Source: a virus. Taken from it: a stretch of DNA of 43,418 bases. Under the pieces are notes generated by a model. That model did no database searches and had not been told where the DNA came from. It saw nothing but the letters and a program-made list of their open reading frames with translations. The position numbers and the translations under genes were made by a program. The stretch is taken from IMG/VR virus record IMGVR_UViG_3300046787_000228, positions 1 to 43,418 of that record. One strand, 5' to 3'. This document shows positions 21,998 to 29,238 of the stretch, piece after piece; the stretch's first letter is position 1, and each line of letters opens with the position of its first letter.

Positions 21998-23674
21998 ATG
22001 TTTGTTGAAACAGACGTTGTTGTTACCAAAGATGAGCAGCAGTTAACCCGTTGGATCAGTGAGCATGTGCTTGACTGTCGCCGTTCTGGTATGTTGGAGA
22101 GTTACAGCAAGTCTCTTGTTGTTCCTACCGCTCACCAGATTGAGGTGTTCAGTGACACAGCATCTGCTACAGCCTATGCCAAGTATGTTATGGCTACGGC
22201 TAAACTGACTCAGTATGTTGTTGACAATCTTCGTAAGATTATTGTTGACGGGTTAGCAGGTTCAGAAGATAGGGTTATTGTTAAGAATTCGGGCTTGTCC
22301 TTGCCTCTTAACCTTGCCTCTATTGGTGAGTCTATGGCTGTCATCAATCGGGCTACTGTGCTTGAGCACATGGGTAATGTTCTTGAACCTCACCCTAGTT
22401 ACGAGAGTCGTTGGACTATTGTAGATGCTTACAAGCCTGCGTTCGAGGGTAACCTGGCTGAGGCGTATAAGCGTGCTCGTTCTTCTGTGTTGAACAGTGA
22501 GGCGTTCACTCATGCTGCCTATCAGGTTGGCACTACTATTCGTATGCTTGATGGTGTTGGTATTGAAACTGTTGCTGGTCTTGCCAGAACTAAACAGTTC
22601 ATGTCTAAGCACATTAAGTTGTCGCATAGTGCTGTTCGTGAGGCTCGTAACGATTTACTCCTTGAGCAGTCTCGTGCTGATAGTAATGCTAAGAGTCTTG
22701 CTAAGGCTGTGTCTCGTGATAAGTTCACTACCTTTTGGGGTGACATTAAGAACCAGATGGCTCGTAATGTGTTCCCTGCTGAGGTTACCCAGTCTTGGGA
22801 TTCGCTGATTCCTATTCCTGAAAAGGGCACTAATACTTCCAGAACTTGGGGTATTGAGGTTGAGACTGTTCAGGCTCAACGAGTTAGCCGCCCCCGCGGG
22901 TGGGAAGCCAAACCTGATGGCTCATTAGAGTCTATTGACGGTGAGGGTTGCGATTGTGACTGTTCTGACTGTTATGACGGTTATCACGAGAATTGTGAGG
23001 ACGAGTCTTCATGTATGGAATACGTGTCGCCTATCCTGTCACACTTCCACAGTGATGGTCTTAACCAGTTGTGTGGTCCTTTGGAGCATGCTCCTAAGAA
23101 CTCGTCTCCTGGTATCCATGTCCATGTTGGTGCTGATGACCTGTCTATTATGGATGTTGGTCGTCTAGTTCGTGCCTATTCACTGGTGTCACCGTTCCTC
23201 GAGCCTATCTCGTATCGTGAGACTCGCGGTTACTGTAAGGATGTCTCGTCAGAGAATCTTCAGTATTGGTTGTCTGCTGTCCGCAAAACCATGCGTGGCG
23301 AGTTGACTGACCGTTACGGTAACAACCAGTCGCTTACGCCTACTGACATTGTTCAGGCGGCGTATTATCAACCTGATGACCGTTATCGTGACCTCAACCT
23401 GATGAGCCTTACTGCTCATGGGACTATTGAGTTCCGAGTGATGGGTCCTCAGTATAACTACAACCACTTAGTTAAGTGGGCGTGGTTCTGTCGTGAGATG
23501 GTCAATGTTGCCCGTCTCGATCTGCCATCTAGCGTATGGTCTTCCGTTCGCTCTATGGCTGATGTTATTGGTGTGCTTAGACAATACGGTTCTGAGTTGC
23601 CATCAGAGAGCCCTGACAAGGAGATTGTCGCTCTAGCGAATGTGCTGAACGACACTGAACTTGTTGAGGCTTAA
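21998..23674 (+). CDS. Amidoligase (Amidoligase_2-type COOH-NH2 ligase), 558 aa
   Basis: Amidoligases join a carboxylate to an amine using ATP. The first 280 residues are a helical domain of unknown role. The ligase domain starts at about 286 with WGIEVETV. It continues with PDGSLES (about 307), MEYVSPI (about 340), PGIHVHVGADD (about 370), and DRYRDLNLMSL then GTIEFRVMGP (about 460-485), all in the order of the family. A Cys-rich insert (six Cys, about 318-339) sits between the first two motifs and may bind metal. A GGAG lies 12 bases before the ATG. The next gene encodes a glutamine amidotransferase that would supply ammonia. Substrate is unknown. Confidence 0.85.
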   Translation: MFVETDVVVTKDEQQLTRWISEHVLDCRRSGMLESYSKSLVVPTAHQIEVFSDTASATAYAKYVMATAKLTQYVVDNLRKIIVDGLAGSEDRVIVKNSGLSLPLNLASIGESMAVINRATVLEHMGNVLEPHPSYESRWTIVDAYKPAFEGNLAEAYKRARSSVLNSEAFTHAAYQVGTTIRMLDGVGIETVAGLARTKQFMSKHIKLSHSAVREARNDLLLEQSRADSNAKSLAKAVSRDKFTTFWGDIKNQMARNVFPAEVTQSWDSLIPIPEKGTNTSRTWGIEVETVQAQRVSRPRGWEAKPDGSLESIDGEGCDCDCSDCYDGYHENCEDESSCMEYVSPILSHFHSDGLNQLCGPLEHAPKNSSPGIHVHVGADDLSIMDVGRLVRAYSLVSPFLEPISYRETRGYCKDVSSENLQYWLSAVRKTMRGELTDRYGNNQSLTPTDIVQAAYYQPDDRYRDLNLMSLTAHGTIEFRVMGPQYNYNHLVKWAWFCREMVNVARLDLPSSVWSSVRSMADVIGVLRQYGSELPSESPDKEIVALANVLNDTELVEA

Positions 23675-23687
23675 TCGGTAAAACCTT

Positions 23688-23732
23688 GTAAGGGTGTGGG
23701 TTTGATGCCCCCTCATCCACCCACACCCTTAC
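23688..23732 (+). promoter_or_regulatory. Perfect 14-bp hairpin between the amidoligase and amidotransferase genes
   Basis: GTAAGGGTGTGGGT (23688-23701) pairs perfectly with 23719-23732 around a 17-base C/T-rich loop. It starts 14 bases after the amidoligase stop and ends before a TAGGAGG ribosome site for the next gene. No T-run follows, so it is more likely a processing, stability or attenuation element than a full terminator. It could set the ratio of the two enzymes. Confidence 0.8.
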
Positions 23733-23756
23733 ACTAACTAAATAGGAGGTATCACT

Positions 23757-24935
23757 ATGTGTGGTATTGGAGGCTTTAGCCTTAGTAAACAGTCAAAGAT
23801 TAATCCTCGTGCTTTAGGCAATGCGTTGCTTACAGCATTGGAGGACCGAGGTTACATGGCAAGCGGTATTGCTTGGCATGCTGACAATGCTCGCGGTCAT
23901 TACAAGGCGGCGACCCCCGGGAGTGGATTACCGCTCAAGTCAGTTCCCAAGAATGTTCATACAGCAATCGTCCATACCAGGTTAGCGACTCATGGGTCTA
24001 CTACGGATAACCGTAACAACCACCCTGTGCTGTCACCTAGTAAGAACATTGCTCTAGTTCACAACGGTGTTATCTACAACCACAACCATGTGCGAACGCT
24101 ATTAGCGGATCGTATCAAGTTTGAGGTTGACACTGCTGTTATCCCTGCTCTTATTGAGCAACACAATCACGACCTTGAGGGTCTGCGTGAACTGGATGGT
24201 GACGCAGCGATAGCATGGTTGCGTGATGATGACCCTGGCGTGTTGCGTATGGCTCGTCTAGAACATTCACCTATGACTATCTGTCAACTTGAGGACGGTT
24301 CGTTTGTGTTTGCCTCTACTGAAGCCTTGCTGTGGCGTGTGCTTGAGCAGTTGGACCTCATGCCTGACATGATGACTACTGTTGACGAATACACTTACAT
24401 CCAAGTTACTGCTGGTGTTATTCAGGAGATGTCTAAACTTAACCGTTCGACTGCTGTCAGTGCCAGTTACGACTATGGTTACTACCGTCACCAGACTGCT
24501 GGTGCTAAGGGTTCTACCCCTTACGAGTATGCCCCTAAGGCTACTGGTAATCGTTGGTATGACTCGTATGACTACGGTTATAGTGCCTATAGTGATGGCA
24601 AGGATTTCTACGATGACGACTATTGGAACTATGCGATAGAAAAGGCTACTAATGAACCTAAGAAGTTTGACTTCTTGGGTGCTGAGGTTACTGGTAAACC
24701 TGCCTATTACATAGCGTATCGTAGGTCAGGTGTTATGACTACTGACCTCACTCAAGCCCAGTATGCTTACTACAGTGCTAGTAAGTATGAGGACTATGAG
24801 GATGACCTTAACTGTTTCGATGAATGGGTTGAGGACTACATCCTTATGGACTATGGCATTGTGCTTGAGTCTGGTGAATTGTTTAGTGACATGAAGTCTG
24901 CTAAGGCTCAAGATTCTTCATGTGAGTTGTTCTAG
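23757..24935 (+). CDS. Class II glutamine amidotransferase (stand-alone), 392 aa
   Basis: The enzyme should hydrolyse glutamine to glutamate and ammonia. It begins MCGIGGFSLS, giving the catalytic Cys2 of the Ntn-type family. VHTRLATHG (about 72-80), NNHPV, VHNGVIYN (about 100-107) and FEVDTAVI (about 121-128) are the other conserved elements, in order. The glutaminase domain covers about 1-215. No synthetase domain follows, unlike GlmS, PurF or AsnB. Instead there is a 175-residue tail very rich in Tyr and Asp (about 240-310) with no recognised fold. A GGAGG ribosome site precedes the ATG. The upstream amidoligase is the obvious ammonia acceptor. Confidence 0.9.
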   Translation: MCGIGGFSLSKQSKINPRALGNALLTALEDRGYMASGIAWHADNARGHYKAATPGSGLPLKSVPKNVHTAIVHTRLATHGSTTDNRNNHPVLSPSKNIALVHNGVIYNHNHVRTLLADRIKFEVDTAVIPALIEQHNHDLEGLRELDGDAAIAWLRDDDPGVLRMARLEHSPMTICQLEDGSFVFASTEALLWRVLEQLDLMPDMMTTVDEYTYIQVTAGVIQEMSKLNRSTAVSASYDYGYYRHQTAGAKGSTPYEYAPKATGNRWYDSYDYGYSAYSDGKDFYDDDYWNYAIEKATNEPKKFDFLGAEVTGKPAYYIAYRRSGVMTTDLTQAQYAYYSASKYEDYEDDLNCFDEWVEDYILMDYGIVLESGELFSDMKSAKAQDSSCELF

Positions 24936-24941
24936 TATTTC

Positions 24942-25120
24942 CCCTAGGGTCGAGCCTCCACGCAACTCCAGCGGCTCTAGGGTTTTCTTCCTAACAGTTT
25001 TTTTGTGGTGATTTTGCTGTTAGGTCCCCTACCAGGTTTTCCCCCCTGTTTCCTTGGTAGGGTTTTGGTTGAGTGCGAGGTCGTTTCCCCCTTTCTCCCT
25101 CGCACTCAACCATTCTTTTT
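24942..25120 (+). terminator. Dense array of four hairpins, last one a strong terminator
   Basis: Four stems follow one another with gaps of 2-7 bases. A: 24942-24947 with 24977-24982, reinforced by AGCC/GGCT, then TTTTCTT. B: CCTAACAG (24990-24997) with 25017-25024. C: CCCTACCA (25027-25034) with 25055-25062, then TTTT. D: a perfect 14-bp stem (25067-25080 with 25098-25111) then ATTCTTTTT. All are perfect in their core stems and of unrelated sequence. D is a classic intrinsic terminator. A to C may be weaker stops or parts of a folded RNA. A small GGCT/AGCC stem follows at 25129-25141. Confidence 0.8.
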
Positions 25121-25165
25121 ATCCCGCTGGCTGGAATAGCCAATTATTGCTTAAGGAGTGTATTT

Positions 25166-25294
25166 GTGGATGATTTAAGTGCCCAGGCCCTTGTGTGGTC
25201 TATTTTCTTTGGTGAGGGTGAGACTAATCCTGATCCGAATGATTGGAATAAAGCCGGCGATATGTTAGAGGAGATAGTAAATGAGCGAAAGTAA
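25166..25294 (+). CDS. Small acidic protein, 42 aa
   Basis: The start is a GTG at 25166 with AAGGAG 7 bases upstream. A longer frame from 25073 would begin inside the terminator hairpin and is rejected. The product is acidic, with Trp and Asp/Asn-rich segments (TNPDPNDWNKAGDMLEE). It overlaps the next gene by 14 bases. No family is recognised. It opens a run of tiny overlapping early genes. Confidence 0.55.
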   Translation: MDDLSAQALVWSIFFGEGETNPDPNDWNKAGDMLEEIVNERK

Positions 25295-25517
25295 CATTCC
25301 TAAGATTCAGGCACAGTTCGATGAGGCTGTGTGGCAGATTCAACTTGAGGCATTGATTCGACATACAACTTTTCGGCTTGGAACTTTAGGTTTCAAACCT
25401 GAAGAGTTGGTTAATCTTGAGCACCTTGATGATGTGTCATACCACTTTGGTAAACTTCACATGCTTGAGGACTTAGTAAAGTTGTTGGCTATAAAGAAAG
25501 TAATTGAGGTTATCTAA
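25281..25517 (+). CDS. Small helical protein, 78 aa, unknown
   Basis: The product is mostly helix with alternating hydrophobic and charged residues (QFDEAVWQIQLEALIRHTTF and the end LEDLVKLLAIKKVIEVI). It has no membrane span or metal motif. It overlaps the gene before it by 14 bases and shares one base with the next, so it belongs to a translationally coupled early operon. Function unknown. Confidence 0.6.
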   Translation: MSESNIPKIQAQFDEAVWQIQLEALIRHTTFRLGTLGFKPEELVNLEHLDDVSYHFGKLHMLEDLVKLLAIKKVIEVI

Positions 25518-25693
25518 TGGCTGAGAAAAAAGAATTTCTCTTTTCTGAGAGGTCTGAGTGGACTATTACTGCTGAGACTGAGGATGAGGCTATGGAATTG
25601 TGGAAGAATTATCGCACAGATGGCGTTGTTACTGATGCGTTCGAGTTGATCACTAGTATTGGTTACTTCGATGAACCTAAGGAGATAAAATAA
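25517..25693 (+). CDS. Small acidic protein, 58 aa, unknown
   Basis: The ATG overlaps the preceding stop and the TAA overlaps the following ATG (TAATG at both ends), which supports real translation. The product is acidic, with a pattern WTITAETEDEAMELWKNYRT typical of small beta-alpha phage proteins. The family is not recognised. Confidence 0.6.
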   Translation: MAEKKEFLFSERSEWTITAETEDEAMELWKNYRTDGVVTDAFELITSIGYFDEPKEIK

Positions 25694-25911
25694 TGGCTAT
25701 GCCAATTCATGTAACAATCAATGGTGTCTGGGTCGCTGAGTCAGGCGAATATTCCGTAGGCACTGTTATCATAATGTCACCTAAACAGGTGACGACTAAA
25801 CAACTCGAGTTCATTGCTGGTTTGCCAGAATCTGAGCGTTTCGCCTATGCTGCTGATGTGGTTAATGATGTAGACCTTACCCCTTGGGAGGTTCAGTATG
25901 CAGGAGGCTAG
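25693..25911 (+). CDS. Small protein, 72 aa, unknown
   Basis: The N-terminal half is beta-like (PIHVTINGVWVAESGEYSVG) and the C-terminal half helical. It shares its first base with the previous stop and overlaps the next small gene by 14 bases. No motif allows a functional call. Confidence 0.55.
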   Translation: MAMPIHVTINGVWVAESGEYSVGTVIIMSPKQVTTKQLEFIAGLPESERFAYAADVVNDVDLTPWEVQYAGG

Positions 25912-26047
25912 TTGGGACGACTTCGACGATGTTGAAGATGAAGTGTGTGACATTTGTCACGGTAAAGTTTCATGTCATTGCGATGATGACTATGAGAAAT
26001 GGAAAGAACAGATGATGGAGATATACGACGATGACAAACCTTATTAA
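25898..26047 (+). CDS. Tiny acidic zinc-knuckle-like protein, 49 aa
   Basis: An ATG inside the end of the previous gene opens a 49-residue frame. It has an acidic start (SWDDFDDVEDE) and then CDICHGKVSCHC, a compact four-Cys, two-His cluster able to bind one zinc. The rest is acidic and aromatic. The overlap at both ends (14 and 17 bases) and the conserved-looking Cys spacing argue that it is real. Small zinc proteins in early phage regions often bind host proteins; the role here is unknown. Confidence 0.55.
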   Translation: MQEASWDDFDDVEDEVCDICHGKVSCHCDDDYEKWKEQMMEIYDDDKPY

Positions 26048-26264
26048 ATACAGTGTTCACAAGTTCTATGTAGTCAAGGACACCGACAACTACATGGTCG
26101 CTGACGAAGAGTTCATGCGGGCTTACAAGGGCAACTTCATTAATGATGCGGCTGTCCTTGATAGTGTGCTAATCAATCGCACTACTGAGGTTGATGGTGT
26201 TCAAACAGAATCTGCTATCTCTATGGATGATGGCAAGAGTTGGAGTGTAGTTGTCAGAATCTAA
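26031..26264 (+). CDS. Small protein, 77 aa, unknown
   Basis: The sequence is mixed alpha/beta with frequent Asp and Val and no recognisable motif. It overlaps the zinc-knuckle-like gene by 17 bases and the HTH gene by 14 bases, as part of the packed early operon. Function unknown. Confidence 0.55.
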   Translation: MTNLIKYSVHKFYVVKDTDNYMVADEEFMRAYKGNFINDAAVLDSVLINRTTEVDGVQTESAISMDDGKSWSVVVRI

Positions 26265-26466
26265 CGAAGAGATGCTTGTCTCAGCCAAGGTTGCTGAGAT
26301 GTGTGGTGTGTCGCTTAACACATTACAGAAGTGGCGTAGCCGCAACATGGGCCCTCGCTATGTAAAGTTTGGTGGGAGTAATGCCTCTGCCATTAGATAC
26401 AAACGTTCCGATGTAGAACTTTTCTTGTCGGCTCGCACAATAAAACCGTTTACGGAAAGGAACTAA
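26251..26466 (+). CDS. Excisionase/AlpA-like helix-turn-helix protein, 71 aa
   Basis: The sequence LVSAKVAEMCGVSLNTLQKW, followed by MGPRYVKFGG and IRYKRSDVELFL, is the standard MerR-like winged HTH of the excisionase (HTH_17) family: helix-turn-helix, Trp-Arg wing, 'Y.r.dv..fl' end. Such proteins bend DNA or regulate transcription. No integrase is visible, so excision is unlikely and a regulatory role is more probable. The start is taken as TTG at 26251 because GGAG lies 5 bases upstream; an ATG at 26272 would lack a properly spaced site. Confidence 0.75.
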   Translation: MSESNEEMLVSAKVAEMCGVSLNTLQKWRSRNMGPRYVKFGGSNASAIRYKRSDVELFLSARTIKPFTERN

Positions 26467-26467
26467 G

Positions 26468-26767
26468 ATGAAATCTCCTGTAGAAATCATTTGGGAAGAA
26501 CCCCCAACCATTAAGGGTTATGGTTCAAAGTTCGACAATCTTGTCAACGCAATGTTGGAGAACCCCGGCAACTGGATTAAATTGCCTGAACCATCTAAGA
26601 ACTCTAACACTGGGCTTCGTCAGGTTGTAACTCGACGAGGTCTACCAATCAAGATCGTTACTCGTTTGCGTCCCGATGGTGCATTCGACATTTATGCGGT
26701 ATGCACTACTGGTATCGCACAAACTGCACTCCCTGGAGTGCCTGATAAGAAAGAGTCTGATGCCTAG
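26468..26767 (+). CDS. Small early protein, 99 aa, unknown
   Basis: The pattern 'naml.npG.w.klp' (NAMLENPGNWIKLPEPSKNS, about residues 27-46) followed by an Arg-rich beta segment is familiar from small early proteins of actinophages, but I know no function for it. The start ATG is 2 bases after the HTH stop, with GGAA in the preceding sequence. It overlaps the following gene by 8 bases. Confidence 0.6.
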   Translation: MKSPVEIIWEEPPTIKGYGSKFDNLVNAMLENPGNWIKLPEPSKNSNTGLRQVVTRRGLPIKIVTRLRPDGAFDIYAVCTTGIAQTALPGVPDKKESDA

Positions 26768-27098
26768 ACTAAAGAAGAAAAACAACCCGTATAACCTGTC
26801 AGGTAAACTTGACCACAAGCATGAGTCAAAGGTTGTGACAATCGAGATGGCTTACTACGTCCCTGAGGACGAAATGCATGCCAATGTTAAGATTCGTCAG
26901 GATGTCACTGACCCGGCTCTACTGGTTAAGTTGTTTCGTGGTGTAGAAAAGGCTATGCGTGCTATTAGCCCTGAATACAGTGAAGACATTGACTTGCTTG
27001 AGGCAGTCGCAAAGGCATACCTAGTAGATGGAGAGACTGATGGGTCTGGACAAGAACAAGATAACCGTAAACGACATGGAAAATGTCGATGTCAGTAA
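26760..27098 (+). CDS. Basic-start protein, 112 aa, unknown
   Basis: I chose the ATG at 26760, which overlaps the previous stop (ATGCCTAG); a longer frame from 26676 would run inside the previous gene. The product begins MPRLKKKNNP and continues with a beta-alpha segment (VVTIEMAYYVPEDEMHANVK). Its end overlaps the WhiB gene by about 60 bases in another frame. No family is recognised. Confidence 0.6.
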   Translation: MPRLKKKNNPYNLSGKLDHKHESKVVTIEMAYYVPEDEMHANVKIRQDVTDPALLVKLFRGVEKAMRAISPEYSEDIDLLEAVAKAYLVDGETDGSGQEQDNRKRHGKCRCQ

Positions 27099-27453
27099 AA
27101 TCTACGACTTTGACGGCTTACTCGGCTCATTTGCTGAGCAACGCTCTCACGTAGCATTACTTGAACGCATTGAAGAAGAGTTAGGCGACCCGCCTTGTGC
27201 ATCGTGGCCTGACGCTTTCTTTGCTGACATGGAGAATGTTGGTGACATTCAGCATGCTAAACAGTTGTGTAGGACTTGTCCTGTCATGATGCAGTGTGCT
27301 GAGCATGCGATGCGTTTCAACATCCCAGATGGTGTCTGGGGCGGTATGTCTGCGGGTGAACGCAAGGCTATTCGTGCAAAGAGTTACAATCGTTGGCAAA
27401 AGGCCCGAAAGAAAGAAGAGAATCGTGTCAAAGCACAATCTTCCGAAACTTAG
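27040..27453 (+). CDS. WhiB-family iron-sulfur transcription factor
   Basis: Four Cys residues lie at about 53, 77, 80 and 86 with the exact WhiB spacing (C...C-x2-C-x5-C). They are followed by the GVWGG turn and a basic C-terminus (RKAIRAKSYNRWQKARKK) that binds DNA. WhiB proteins hold a 4Fe-4S cluster, bind the host sigma factor and occur only in Actinomycetota and their phages. Mycobacteriophage TM4 WhiB is a known phage example affecting superinfection. The ATG at 27040 has GGAG 6 bases upstream; ATGs at 27028 and 27076 are alternatives. It overlaps genes on both sides. Confidence 0.9.
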   Translation: MGLDKNKITVNDMENVDVSKIYDFDGLLGSFAEQRSHVALLERIEEELGDPPCASWPDAFFADMENVGDIQHAKQLCRTCPVMMQCAEHAMRFNIPDGVWGGMSAGERKAIRAKSYNRWQKARKKEENRVKAQSSET

Positions 27454-27745
27454 TCCTGATGCTGTTGCGACTATAACCGAGTTAGGTTTTAGACCTATCG
27501 CCGGTATGTCCCACACTTATGTAGGTAAGGCGGTGTCCCAGAATAGGGATGCCGCCCCCTACATGGTGATCATGCAGATCATGCCATTGCAACTAGACCA
27601 TAATCGTTATGTCATATCCCTCACTTACAATGGGAATGACGCTTTTAAGGCTAGACTTGGAACGTTAGATGACTTGCGTGACTGGTTCCTCACCTATGCT
27701 GTGTTTGAGGACATTGACGCTTTTGTCCGAGGAGACGCTAAATGA
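27425..27745 (+). CDS. Small protein before the helicase, 106 aa
   Basis: The most likely start is the GTG at 27425 (MSKHNLPKLSPDA...), inside the end of the WhiB gene, with an AGAAGAG-type site upstream. A frame from 27296 would run through the WhiB Cys cluster region in another frame and is unlikely. The centre is beta-rich (HTYVGKAV, PYMVIMQIMPLQ, RYVISLTYNG). The last 4 bases overlap the helicase start. No family is recognised. Confidence 0.6.
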   Translation: MSKHNLPKLSPDAVATITELGFRPIAGMSHTYVGKAVSQNRDAAPYMVIMQIMPLQLDHNRYVISLTYNGNDAFKARLGTLDDLRDWFLTYAVFEDIDAFVRGDAK

Positions 27746-29238
27746 TTTATGAAATGCTGTGGGACCCACAGAAAACTGCTGTTGACTTTATTGCTGAGAA
27801 GCGTAGGGCTTTACTAGCAGACCAGCCTGGTTCTGGTAAAACTCTCATGTCTTTGGCGGCTCTTGAGGCTACTGGGGCTTTTGAGGATGGGGTAACACTC
27901 ATCCTGGCACCTAAGTTTCCAGCAAAAACAACTTGGTTGCATGGGCATGTAGAGAAATTTGTTCCATCACATGTAAATATTTATGACTTAACGTCAGGAA
28001 GTGCAGAAAAAAAGAATGAACGCATTGCTGTTGTTGTGGCTCCTGCTATTGTTGTTGCTAACCATGACGCTCTTTCCGTCGCTCCTGGAGGGAAAGCGAG
28101 GGTTCCTAACCTCCTTAAGCCTGTGTATAGTGCTATTGTCATTGACGAGTCTCACCGTGTTCTCCCTACTAACACTGATCAGCGATACCAATACACTCAG
28201 TTCTGGCGTGGGTTATCAGCCTTAAACATTACGCCTAAGGCTGTCAGGCTTGCAGTATCAGGCACACCTGACCGTTCTAAACTTGAGAATCGTTACGGAA
28301 CTTTACGTTTCTTATTCCCTGAAGTGTATAAGTCTCACAAGCATTGGTTGTTTACTAACTTCAACATGGAATCCAGGACTATCCGCCTACCTGGTGGTAG
28401 GACTAAAGACTTGGTCACTCCTGTTAGTCTCCGCAATCCCTCCGAATGGATTAGCAGAGACGCATTGTATTTGATTCGTCGCACTAAGGCTGAGATTCAG
28501 TCTGGTAGGCCATCAAAGCAATACATTAATGTGATTTTAGATATGGCTAAGCCTCAACGCACAGCCTATTTCAATTATTTGCGTGAATATCTGAATAGTC
28601 AGGGCGGTCAAACGCCTATACCTCCGGCTGTTTACGCAATTCGTGCCCGCCAGTATTCGATCAGTTCTGGTTGGGACGAGCATGGCAACATTGGAGATTC
28701 ATTCTCCAGTTCAAAGTTTGAATGGTTTGCAGAATGGCTTGAAGAACGAGGTTACACCGACCCGGAATTTGTTTCCAACACCCCCTCAAAGGTTGTCGTA
28801 GCCTCTTCATTCAGGTCTACCCTTTCATGGCTGCAACGCGAACTCGCCAAGCAAGGTATTCGGGCTGAAATCCTAGACGGGGGGACTTCCCAAGGAGACC
28901 GTTCTAGGATTCAGGCCGAGTTCCAAGACCACAATTCCAAACTTCGTGTAGTATTGCTATCAATGACCATGGGTGTAGGTATCGACCTCGATGCTGCAGA
29001 CGACATGATTTTCTTTGATGTGCCGTATTCATCTGATGATGCTGAACAGGTGGAGGATCGTATTGACCGCCTGTCTAGAACACACCGTATGACCATTTGG
29101 TGGCTTATGTCTAATGAGTCCATCGACTTGGCTATTGCTGAAACTAACAGCAGTAGGTTTACATTGTCCCGAGAACTTCTTGACGGTTCTCGAGGCATCG
29201 AATATGCGAGACAAGTTCTTGCATCATTAAGGAGTTAA
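27742..29238 (+). CDS. SNF2-type superfamily 2 helicase, 498 aa
   Basis: The motifs run in order: ADQPGSGKT (Walker A, about residues 26-34), VIDESHR (DEAH-type Walker B, about 133), AVSGTPD (motif III, about 172), VVVASSF (motif IV region, about 350), LLSMTMGVGIDLDAA (motif V, about 400) and EQVEDRIDRLSR (motif VI, about 433). This is an ATP-driven DNA translocase or helicase of the SNF2/RAD54 type, common in phage replication modules. It precedes the Cas4-like nuclease and primase-helicase. It overlaps the preceding gene by 4 bases; the next gene starts directly after its stop. Confidence 0.9.
   Translation: MIYEMLWDPQKTAVDFIAEKRRALLADQPGSGKTLMSLAALEATGAFEDGVTLILAPKFPAKTTWLHGHVEKFVPSHVNIYDLTSGSAEKKNERIAVVVAPAIVVANHDALSVAPGGKARVPNLLKPVYSAIVIDESHRVLPTNTDQRYQYTQFWRGLSALNITPKAVRLAVSGTPDRSKLENRYGTLRFLFPEVYKSHKHWLFTNFNMESRTIRLPGGRTKDLVTPVSLRNPSEWISRDALYLIRRTKAEIQSGRPSKQYINVILDMAKPQRTAYFNYLREYLNSQGGQTPIPPAVYAIRARQYSISSGWDEHGNIGDSFSSSKFEWFAEWLEERGYTDPEFVSNTPSKVVVASSFRSTLSWLQRELAKQGIRAEILDGGTSQGDRSRIQAEFQDHNSKLRVVLLSMTMGVGIDLDAADDMIFFDVPYSSDDAEQVEDRIDRLSRTHRMTIWWLMSNESIDLAIAETNSSRFTLSRELLDGSRGIEYARQVLASLRS

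Noticed and set aside
25073-25165. N-terminal extension of the 42-residue gene
   Set aside because: It would be translated from inside the terminator stem; the GTG at 25166 has an ideal AAGGAG.
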